Origin: Bowmanella denitrificans
GTDB lineage: Bacteria > Pseudomonadota > Gammaproteobacteria > Enterobacterales > Alteromonadaceae
Assembly: GCF_039522935.1 (NCBI RefSeq)
Contig: NZ_BAAAEI010000010.1
Span: 62,001-126,000, forward strand
Length of the DNA stretch: 64,000 nucleotides
Direction: 5' to 3'
Below, in pieces: positions 34,824 through 41,879 of this stretch (position 1 is its first letter; each line of letters opens with the position of its first letter). The notes below the pieces were generated by a model, which was not told the DNA's origin, ran no database searches, and saw nothing but the letters and a program-made list of their open reading frames with translations. The translations under genes and the position numbers were made by a program.

Positions 34824-37433
34824 ATGGCAGATGTATCCATTGAAAAGCTTGCCGGTGATATTGGCACATCGGTTGACCGCTTGGTTCAGCAGTTCGCAGA
34901 TGCTGGCATTGAAAAGCGTGTAAACGATCAGGTAAATGAAGACGAAAAGCGTATCTTGCTGGACCACTTGAGTCGTCAGCATGGTGGTTCAGGCAATGCA
35001 GAACCAACACGCATGACGTTAAAACGCCGCACTACCAGCACATTGAGTATCAACACTGCAGGTAAGTCCAAGTCAGTGAAAGTGGAAGTCCGTAAGAAGC
35101 GTACTTACGTGAAGCGCAGTGAAACTGACGAAGCTCGTCTGGCAGAAGAAGAAGCCAGACGCCGCGCCGAAGAAGAAGCAGCACGCTTGGAAGAACAGCG
35201 TATTGCCGAGGAAGAAGCGCGTAAAGCGGCGGAAGAGCGAGCTCGTAAGGAAGCTGAAGCTAAGGCGAAAGCCGAGGCTGAGCGTGCAGAGCGTGAACGC
35301 CGCGAAGCCGAACAGCGTGAAAAAGAAACCAACCTGAGTGACGAAGAACGCGAAGAGCGTGAAAAAGCCCGTCAGGAAGCCGAGCAGATTCGGGTGGCTC
35401 AGGAAGAAGAGAACCAGAAGAAACTGGAAAAAGAAGCTAAGAAGGCGGCAGAAAAAGCCCGCAAGCTGGCTGAAGAAAACGAGCGTCGCTGGAAAGAAGA
35501 AGATGAGCGTCGCCGTCGTCGTGAATCAGAAGAGGTTCACCTGCATTCCAATCGTTACGCTCAGGAAGCGGAAGACGAAGAGGATATGCAATTCGAGCGC
35601 GGCGGACGCCGTCGCAAGTCCAAAAAGAAAAAGAACGCTGGCGCAGAGTTGATGCATGGCTTCAACAAACCTGCCCAGCCGGTGGAACGTGTGGTAAAGA
35701 TAGGCGAAACAATTACGGTTGGTGAATTAGCCAACAAACTGGCCATAAAGGCTACCGAAGTGATCAAAGCCATGATGAAGATGGGTGAGATGGTCACGAT
35801 TAATCAGGTATTAGACCAGGATACTGCCGTGTTGGTGGTAGAAGAAATGGGTCATAAATATGAGCTGGTTAATAACAATGCCCTGGAAGACGAACTGCTG
35901 GCGGAAGATACCACGTCTGACAAAACGACCCGTGCACCTGTGGTGACGATAATGGGTCACGTTGACCATGGTAAAACCTCATTGCTGGACTACATTCGTC
36001 GCGCCAAAGTGGCGGCCGGTGAGGCTGGTGGTATTACTCAGCATATCGGTGCCTACAGCGTAGAAACTGACCTGGGCAAGATCACCTTCCTGGATACACC
36101 TGGACACGCGGCCTTTACCGCAATGCGTGCCCGTGGTGCGACAGCCACCGATATCGTTATTCTGGTGGTGGCAGCCGATGACGGTGTGATGCCGCAAACC
36201 AAAGAGGCCGTGCAACATGCTAAGGCCGCTGGTGTTCCCCTGATTGTTGCCATCAACAAGATGGACAAGGAAAGTGCCGATCCGGATCGGGTAAAAACCG
36301 AACTGTCTCAGTTGGAAGTGATTTCTGAAGAATGGGGCGGTGAGCACCAGTTTGTTCCTGTATCTGCCAAAACCGGTATGGGTGTCGACAGTTTGCTGGA
36401 AGCGATTTCCCTGCAGGCTGAAGTACTCGAATTGAAGGCGGTACCTAAAGGTCCGGCTAAAGGCATAGTGATCGAATCACGCCTTGATAAAGGTCGTGGT
36501 CCTGTGGCCACAGTGCTGGTGCAGCAGGGCGAACTGAAAGCTGGTGACATCCTGTTGTGTGGATTCGAATATGGCCGTGTACGTGCCATGCGCGATGAAC
36601 AGGGTAATGATGTCAAAGTGGCTGGTCCGTCTACACCGGTTGAAATTCTGGGTCTGTCTGGCGTACCCGCTGCCGGTGATGATGCCCGTGTCGTGCAGGA
36701 CGAACGTAAGGCGCGTGAGGTTGCCAGTACCCGTCGTACCAAGCAGCGTGAACTGAAGTTGGCTAAACAGCAAAAAGCCAAACTGGAGAACATGTTTGCC
36801 GATATGGAAGCCGGTGAAGTCAGCGAATTGAACGTTGTACTGAAAGCTGACGTACAAGGCTCGGTCGAAGCTATCAGCGATTCATTGCTGAAACTGTCCA
36901 CCGACGAAGTGAAAGTTAATATCGTCGGCAGTGGTGTGGGCGGTATTACTGAAACTGACGCCAGCCTGGCAGCGGCTTCCGGCGCCATTATCGTTGGCTT
37001 TAACGTCCGTGCTGATGCAACTGCGCGCCGGATGATTGAAAACGAAGAAATTGATTTGCGTTACTACAGCGTCATCTATGATCTGATTGATGAAGTGAAA
37101 GGTGCAATGAGCGGTATGCTTGCCCCTGAATTCAAGCAGGAGATCATTGGTCTGGCTGAAGTGCGTGACGTCTTCCGTTCACCCAAACTGGGTGCCATCG
37201 CCGGTTGTATGGTCACCGAAGGCACGGTGAAACGTAGCGCACCCATCCGCGTGCTGCGTGATAACGTGGTGATCTACGAAGGTGAACTGGAGTCACTGCG
37301 CCGCTTTAAAGACGACGTGTCTGAAGTACGTAACGGCATGGAGTGTGGTATCGGCGTGAAGAACTACAACGACGTGCGCGTAGGCGACCAAATCGAAGTT
37401 TTCGAAACTATCGAGATTAAACGGGAGATCTGA
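34824..37433 (+). CDS. infB: Translation initiation factor IF-2
   Basis: An 869-residue GTPase that brings initiator tRNA to the 30S subunit. Residues 1-55 form the IF2 N-domain, followed by about 200 residues rich in Ala, Glu, Arg and Lys (coiled-coil linker) and a second IF2-N domain at about 290-345. The GTPase has GHVDHGKTSLLD, DTPGHAAF, NKMDKE and SAKTGMG, followed by the C-terminal domains. The preceding tRNA-fMet is its ligand. A downstream start giving a shorter isoform may exist, as in E. coli, but none was evident. Confidence 0.97.
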   Translation: MADVSIEKLAGDIGTSVDRLVQQFADAGIEKRVNDQVNEDEKRILLDHLSRQHGGSGNAEPTRMTLKRRTTSTLSINTAGKSKSVKVEVRKKRTYVKRSETDEARLAEEEARRRAEEEAARLEEQRIAEEEARKAAEERARKEAEAKAKAEAERAERERREAEQREKETNLSDEEREEREKARQEAEQIRVAQEEENQKKLEKEAKKAAEKARKLAEENERRWKEEDERRRRRESEEVHLHSNRYAQEAEDEEDMQFERGGRRRKSKKKKNAGAELMHGFNKPAQPVERVVKIGETITVGELANKLAIKATEVIKAMMKMGEMVTINQVLDQDTAVLVVEEMGHKYELVNNNALEDELLAEDTTSDKTTRAPVVTIMGHVDHGKTSLLDYIRRAKVAAGEAGGITQHIGAYSVETDLGKITFLDTPGHAAFTAMRARGATATDIVILVVAADDGVMPQTKEAVQHAKAAGVPLIVAINKMDKESADPDRVKTELSQLEVISEEWGGEHQFVPVSAKTGMGVDSLLEAISLQAEVLELKAVPKGPAKGIVIESRLDKGRGPVATVLVQQGELKAGDILLCGFEYGRVRAMRDEQGNDVKVAGPSTPVEILGLSGVPAAGDDARVVQDERKAREVASTRRTKQRELKLAKQQKAKLENMFADMEAGEVSELNVVLKADVQGSVEAISDSLLKLSTDEVKVNIVGSGVGGITETDASLAAASGAIIVGFNVRADATARRMIENEEIDLRYYSVIYDLIDEVKGAMSGMLAPEFKQEIIGLAEVRDVFRSPKLGAIAGCMVTEGTVKRSAPIRVLRDNVVIYEGELESLRRFKDDVSEVRNGMECGIGVKNYNDVRVGDQIEVFETIEIKREI

Positions 37434-37440
37434 TGACGGA

Positions 37441-37510
37441 TGGGAGGCGCGTCCTCCCACCACATTAGTGACTATGTAGCGGAGGCCTGCCGAATGGTAT
37501 TGAGCCTCCG
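37441..37510 (+). promoter_or_regulatory. Two hairpins between infB and rbfA
   Basis: TGGGAGG/CCTCCCA (37441-37447 with 37453-37459) and CGGAGGC/GCCTCCG (37480-37486 with 37504-37510). Neither is followed by a T run, so they look like RNA processing or stabilising elements within the operon. Confidence 0.5.
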
Positions 37511-37535
37511 TTGCTGTCTTTACGAGAGTAAAAAC

Positions 37536-37949
37536 ATGGCTAGAGAATTTTCAAGAACTGACCGAGTCGGTCAGCAAATCCATAAAGAAGTCGCCAGTAT
37601 TCTGCAGAACGAGTTTAAGAATCGTGATCCGCGCCTTGGTCTGGTGACAGTTTCTGGCGCCGAAGTATCCAGGGATCTGTCCCATGCCAAAGTCTTTGTG
37701 ACGTTTTTTGACACCGATGAAGCGAAAATCAAAGAACAGATGGCAATACTGGACGACAACAAGGGCTTTGTCCGATCCTTGTTATCAAAACGCATGAGTA
37801 TGCGAACCGTTCCCGCGATTCGCTTTGTACAGGATGTGTCGATTACCGAGGGGATGCGTTTATCCAGCCTGTTGACGGAAACAGTGAATAAAGACAAAGA
37901 GCGAGCGCGCCAGGCCGGTCGGGACTTGGACGCAGAGGATAAGGAATAA
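37536..37949 (+). CDS. rbfA: Ribosome-binding factor A
   Basis: A 137-residue KH-like protein for late 30S maturation. It begins with REFSRTDRVGQQIHKEVA and has the conserved stretches RDPRLGLVTVSGAEVSRDL and TVPAIRFVQD. ATG 37536 has GAGAG upstream; the frame is open further upstream through the hairpin spacer, but nothing there looks like RbfA. Its stop directly abuts truB. Confidence 0.95.
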   Translation: MAREFSRTDRVGQQIHKEVASILQNEFKNRDPRLGLVTVSGAEVSRDLSHAKVFVTFFDTDEAKIKEQMAILDDNKGFVRSLLSKRMSMRTVPAIRFVQDVSITEGMRLSSLLTETVNKDKERARQAGRDLDAEDKE

Positions 37950-38882
37950 GTGGCCAAACGTCGCAAAGGCCGTGCCGTAAACGGTATATTTTTGTTGAAT
38001 AAGCCGCTGGGCGGTTCGTCTAATCAGGTTATGCAGCAGGTACGTTGGCTGTTTGGCGCGGCCAAGGCAGGACATACCGGAGCACTGGACCCTTTGGCAA
38101 CCGGTATGCTGCCTATCTGTTTGGGGGAAGCCACCAAATTCTCGCAGTTCTTACTGGATGCAGATAAAACCTATCGGGTGACGGCTAAACTGGGGATTCG
38201 CACCAGCACATCGGATGCCGATGGCGAGGTTGTCGAAACCCGCCCTGTAAATGTTACTGAGGCGCAGGTTCATCAGGCTGTGATGGGCTTTAAAGGCAAA
38301 AGTAAACAAGTACCCTCCATGTTCTCTGCCTTAAAGTATCAGGGCAAACCCCTTTATTATTATGCCCGCCAGGGCATAGAGGTGCCGCGAGAAGCCAGGG
38401 ATATTGAGATATTCGATATCCAAATCAGCCGCTTTGACAAGGATGAAGTGGATATGCAGGTGCATTGCTCCAAAGGCACTTATATCCGTTCATTAGTAGA
38501 TGATCTGGGGCAGTTGCTGGGCTGTGGCGCTTATGTGACCATGCTGGATCGCGTGCAAGTCGCCAATTACCCGGTGGATAACATGATGGGCCTGGATGAA
38601 CTGCAAGCGCTGGCGGAGGAGTGCAGGGATGGCGAAAGCGTGAATTACCAGGCTCTGGACGCGCTGCTTTTACCTATGGATACCGCGGTAGCTGCATTGC
38701 CAGCCGTTAGGGTAAAGACCGAGAAACTGGCGTACTTCAGCAATGGCAATCCCGTGCAAGCCGACACCGCAGATTTGACCGGACAGGTCAGAGCCTATGC
38801 TGAAGAGGATGGCCGTTTCCTTGGTGTGGCAGAAGTGGAACAGCCAGGGCGTTTGGCGCCCAGGCGATTAGTGGTGTACTGA
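37950..38882 (+). CDS. truB: tRNA pseudouridine(55) synthase
   Basis: A 310-residue enzyme that makes pseudouridine 55 in tRNA. GHTGALDPLATGMLPICLGEATKF holds the catalytic Asp; KTYRVTAKLGIRTSTSDADGEV and GTYIRSLVDDLG are family motifs. A C-terminal PUA-like part ends the protein. It starts with GTG one base after the rbfA stop with AAGGAA upstream. In relatives rpsO and pnp come next; here a convergent metallo-hydrolase gene follows. Confidence 0.95.
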   Translation: MAKRRKGRAVNGIFLLNKPLGGSSNQVMQQVRWLFGAAKAGHTGALDPLATGMLPICLGEATKFSQFLLDADKTYRVTAKLGIRTSTSDADGEVVETRPVNVTEAQVHQAVMGFKGKSKQVPSMFSALKYQGKPLYYYARQGIEVPREARDIEIFDIQISRFDKDEVDMQVHCSKGTYIRSLVDDLGQLLGCGAYVTMLDRVQVANYPVDNMMGLDELQALAEECRDGESVNYQALDALLLPMDTAVAALPAVRVKTEKLAYFSNGNPVQADTADLTGQVRAYAEEDGRFLGVAEVEQPGRLAPRRLVVY

Positions 38883-38899
38883 CAACTTTCTGCACAGCC

Positions 38900-38926
38900 G
38901 GGCAAGCGACCAACCTTGCCCTTTAT
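38900..38926. terminator. Hairpin ending the truB operon
   Basis: GGGCAAG (38900-38906) pairs with CTTGCCC (38915-38921), followed by TTTAT on the plus strand. It lies between truB and a convergent gene, so it probably terminates the rimP-truB transcript before rpsO. Confidence 0.55.
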
Positions 38927-39831
38927 CTGTAGCTTAACCAGCTTCCGGCGGCAGGCAAATCCACCTGAATATGATGTTTTTCCGCCTCGGCCAGTAATTT
39001 ACTGATAGGTTCAAGGTAAAGGCCATAAGTGGTGTGATGGATAGGCAGCGTGTGCTCTGGGACCAATTGCTGAATCGCAGCAATACTATCGCTGGCATCC
39101 ATGGATATTTTACCCAGCGGTCCGGTCGTGCCAACACCGCCCAGATGCGGTATAAATATATCCATATCGCCTTGTCGCTTCAGCTGTTCAACTAATGGCG
39201 CAGTGATAAAGGTATCCCCCGCCCAGTACAGGTTTTTGCTCCAGCTTTGGTGGCTGAAGGTTATCCAGTAGCCATTACCATGCCCCAGAAATGCTTGAAT
39301 ATCTGCATCCGTACTGTGCGCTGTTGGCATGGCAGTGATGCTGACCGCATAATCGCCTTCGTTGTAACGCCAGGTTTTGTTCCAGGGCATTTGCACATGC
39401 TGGGTAAAGCCCAATTCATTTAAAAGTGGTGTATCAACTGCTGGTGCCAACATCTTGAGTTGTCTGGACAAAGTCGCTCGCGCGCTTTGATCAAAATGAT
39501 CTTCGTGGCTATGGCTGATTAATACCAGATCCAGGCCCTCTGCATCCCATTCCGGCAAAGCGACCAATCGGGCGTGGTTTTTGATATTCGGACCAATACT
39601 CAGATCAAACATTTCATTGGGGTCGCCCATCTTATAAGCCTGATGGCCTTCACCCAGCATGGGGTCTGTTAACAGTCTGATGGGGCCGAATTCAATCAGC
39701 ATGGTCGGGCCGCCCAGCCACTGTATGTCCACAGAATCTGCATTCGTCTCGGCTGGGGCACATAGCGATGCGGTTAACAGCGCAGCGCTAAGTGTTTGGC
39801 TGCTAATGGTCTTGATACGGGTAAAAGCCAT
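38923..39831 (-). CDS. Exported metallo-beta-lactamase-fold hydrolase
   Basis: A 302-residue protein with a signal peptide of about 30 residues and an MBL-fold domain of the UlaG-like group. The zinc motif is LISHSHEDHFD (His-x-His-x-Asp-His), a further Asp is in YWAGDTFI, and the last His lies in PIHHTTYG. Substrate unknown; the group includes phosphoesterases and lactonases. It is divergent from a LysR gene, with a perfect palindrome between. Both sit in a place normally held by rpsO. Confidence 0.82.
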   Translation of the reverse strand: MAFTRIKTISSQTLSAALLTASLCAPAETNADSVDIQWLGGPTMLIEFGPIRLLTDPMLGEGHQAYKMGDPNEMFDLSIGPNIKNHARLVALPEWDAEGLDLVLISHSHEDHFDQSARATLSRQLKMLAPAVDTPLLNELGFTQHVQMPWNKTWRYNEGDYAVSITAMPTAHSTDADIQAFLGHGNGYWITFSHQSWSKNLYWAGDTFITAPLVEQLKRQGDMDIFIPHLGGVGTTGPLGKISMDASDSIAAIQQLVPEHTLPIHHTTYGLYLEPISKLLAEAEKHHIQVDLPAAGSWLSYR

Positions 39832-39896
39832 AGGATTTCCTTATTAGTTACAATGTGGAGGCAAGCATAAGGCCTTTTAAATTGTTGGGGAATATG

Positions 39897-39910
39897 AGAC
39901 AAATTTGTCT
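39897..39910. promoter_or_regulatory. Palindromic LysR-type operator
   Basis: AGACAAATTTGTCT is a perfect 14-base palindrome between the divergent MBL and LysR genes, 22 bases before the LysR start. It fits the T-N11-A type of LysR box and is a likely site for autoregulation and control of the MBL gene. Confidence 0.5.
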
Positions 39911-39932
39911 TTGTGTATAAAGAGATTTGACA

Positions 39933-40757
39933 ATGTTGGGGCTGGATACCATCAGAACCTTTGTTTTGGTTGCTGAATGCTTAAACTTTTCTGCTGCTGC
40001 GCGGCAGTTGCAACTTCCTCGTGCCACCGTTAGTGCCCGTATTCAGGAACTGGAAAGACGGCTGGGAGTCAGATTGTTGCGCCGTAACACCAGAAATATG
40101 TCTCTGACCCATGAAGGAGGGCAATATCTGATAGCCTGCCAACAGGCCCTGAGTACGCTGCAGACTGCCGAAGATAAATTACGTAATGATGGCCAACTCA
40201 GGGGCAGCATACGTTTGTCTCTGCCAGCGCTTTTACCTGATTCTTCTTTGCTCAGACAACTGGCGGCATTTTGCCACTTGAACTCAGAGGTATCTGTGGA
40301 ACTGGTGGTCGATGATGCGCCTCTGGATTTCATCGAGCATCGTATTGATCTGGCAATTAGAGGGGGGCACCCAGTGAAAGACAACCTGGTGGCCAGAGAA
40401 CTGGCTAGCTATCCCATAATACTGGTGGTAAATAAGCTACAGGCCCGGCAATGGTCAGATCCTTTGCCATCAAATATGTTGTTGGATCCATTAGCCAGAA
40501 TGAAACCTGCACTTAGGTCGCCGCGTTTGCATTGCCAGGATCTGGGATATGCATTGCAACTATGCTTGAACGGTACGGCGCCAGCCTTATTACCTGAACC
40601 TTTGTGCCGAACGCATCTGCAATCAGGTGAATTGGTGCAGTTGCCATCACCATTCCCATTACCGGATTTGCCATTGTATCTGGTCTATGAGCCTCGCAGT
40701 CAATTGAGTCAGGCCGCGCAAGCATTAATCGACTGGTTGTTGTCTACAAAAGACTAA
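39933..40757 (+). CDS. LysR-family transcriptional regulator
   Basis: A 274-residue LysR-type regulator. The winged helix is about residues 2-62 (LDTIRTFVLVAECLNFSAAARQ, RATVSARIQELERRLG), and the effector domain follows. It belongs to the CrgA-like branch (ending with YLVYEPRSQLSQAAQALIDWL). ATG 39933 has AGAG eight bases upstream. Divergent from the MBL gene, its probable target. Confidence 0.88.
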   Translation: MLGLDTIRTFVLVAECLNFSAAARQLQLPRATVSARIQELERRLGVRLLRRNTRNMSLTHEGGQYLIACQQALSTLQTAEDKLRNDGQLRGSIRLSLPALLPDSSLLRQLAAFCHLNSEVSVELVVDDAPLDFIEHRIDLAIRGGHPVKDNLVARELASYPIILVVNKLQARQWSDPLPSNMLLDPLARMKPALRSPRLHCQDLGYALQLCLNGTAPALLPEPLCRTHLQSGELVQLPSPFPLPDLPLYLVYEPRSQLSQAAQALIDWLLSTKD

Positions 40758-40767
40758 TGGCCCTGTC

Positions 40768-40795
40768 TTGCTATTCCTAGCCGCATCGCTATAAT
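40768..40795 (+). promoter_or_regulatory. rpsO promoter
   Basis: TTGCTA at 40768-40773, a 16-base spacer and a perfect TATAAT at 40790-40795. It lies 58 bases before the rpsO ATG. A short hairpin TCCTAA/TTAGGA (40836-40848) covers the ribosome-binding site AGGAGA and could take part in S15 autoregulation. Confidence 0.75.
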
Positions 40796-40853
40796 ACCGC
40801 CTCTTCCGACCCGCTGAATTAGTGATCGGCCGGTCCTAACTTAGGAGAAAATC

Positions 40854-41114
40854 ATGTCACTAACTAAAGAAGAAACCGCAAACATCATCGCCGAGTACGG
40901 TGTGAAAGAAGGCGATACTGGTTCCCCAGAAGTGCAAGTTGCCCTGCTGACTGCCAATATCAACAAGCTGCAAGGTCACTTTGCGGATCATAAGAAAGAT
41001 CACCATTCACGTCGCGGTCTGCTGCGTATGGTAAGTCAGCGTCGTAGCATGCTGGATTACCTGAAAGGCAAAAATCAGGACCGTTACCTGGATCTGATCA
41101 AGCGTCTGGGTCTG
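40854..41114 (+). CDS. rpsO: 30S ribosomal protein S15 (3' end lost in a gap)
   Basis: The first 87 residues of S15 are present (family length 89), with the conserved GDTGSPEVQVALLT, HKKDHHSRRGLL and QRRSMLDYLK. The run of N begins at codon 88, and only the terminal two residues and the stop are missing. S15 binds 16S rRNA early in 30S assembly. Its usual downstream partner, pnp, is not in the window. Confidence 0.97.
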
Positions 41115-41186
41115 NNNNNNNNNNNNNNNNNNNNNNNNNNNNNNNNNNNNNNNNNNNNNNNNNNNNNNNNNNNNNNNNNNNNNNNN
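41115..41186. other. Assembly gap of 72 N
   Basis: Seventy-two unknown bases. The rpsO stop must lie within the first 10 or so. The gap is too short to hold pnp (about 2.1 kb) if its length is real. Confidence 1.
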
Positions 41187-41195
41187 CCTCGCGCA

Positions 41196-41687
41196 CTAAG
41201 CTTTGCGTGTGAGTTTGTCCAGATAACCCATGGCAAAGGCCGACAGCACAAAGGTCAGGTGAATAATCACGTACCAAAACAGTTTGTCGTTATGGATATT
41301 CTGCGCATTCATAAAAATCTTAAGCAGGTGGATAGAAGAGATAGCGACGATAGAAGCAGCCACTTTGTTTTTTAGCGAACCTGAATCCAGTTTGCCCAAC
41401 CAGTCCAGTTTCTCTCCGTCACCATCAATATCCAGGCGTGATACAAAGTTTTCATAGCCGGAAAACATCACCATCACGATTAAGCCGCCCACCAATACCA
41501 AATCGATCAATGACAGTACCACCAGTATCAGATCGGCTTCTTTCATTGACAGGATAATCGGCAGGATATGCAGCACTTCTTGGAAGAACTTAATGCCAAG
41601 CGCCAGCAGCGCCAAACTCAGACCAAGATAAATAGGTGCCATAATCCAGCGCGAAGAGTAGATCAGTTTTTCAACCAGCTTTTCCAT
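41196..41687 (-). CDS. yqhA: YqhA/UPF0114 inner-membrane protein
   Basis: A 163-residue membrane protein of the UPF0114 (TIGR00645) family with three to four helices: RWIMAPIYLGLSLALLALGI, LILVVLSLIDLVLVGGLIVMV and two near the C-terminus. The stretch MVMFSGYENFVSRL and LDWLGKLDSGSLKNKVAASI are hallmarks. Function is unknown. It lies alone right after the gap. Confidence 0.9.
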   Translation of the reverse strand: MEKLVEKLIYSSRWIMAPIYLGLSLALLALGIKFFQEVLHILPIILSMKEADLILVVLSLIDLVLVGGLIVMVMFSGYENFVSRLDIDGDGEKLDWLGKLDSGSLKNKVAASIVAISSIHLLKIFMNAQNIHNDKLFWYVIIHLTFVLSAFAMGYLDKLTRKA

Positions 41688-41879
41688 GATGCCATCCCGT
41701 AACTTAGATGGCGCACATTATGGCGATAGTTTGGCGCATTGCAACGGCTAAGCGCAGCAGCTCTTAATTGATTCAACAAATGCCTGTTCCATAGATGTGC
41801 CGAGGTCTGGGCTCAGCGTAAATCCTTCACGGCACACATCGAGGTTTAAAATGCTGTGTCATAACAATGTCGTCTCCTG

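Noticed and set aside
35105..35332. Ser/Ala/Arg-rich open frames on both strands within infB
   Set aside because: They are shadows of the low-complexity linker of IF-2.
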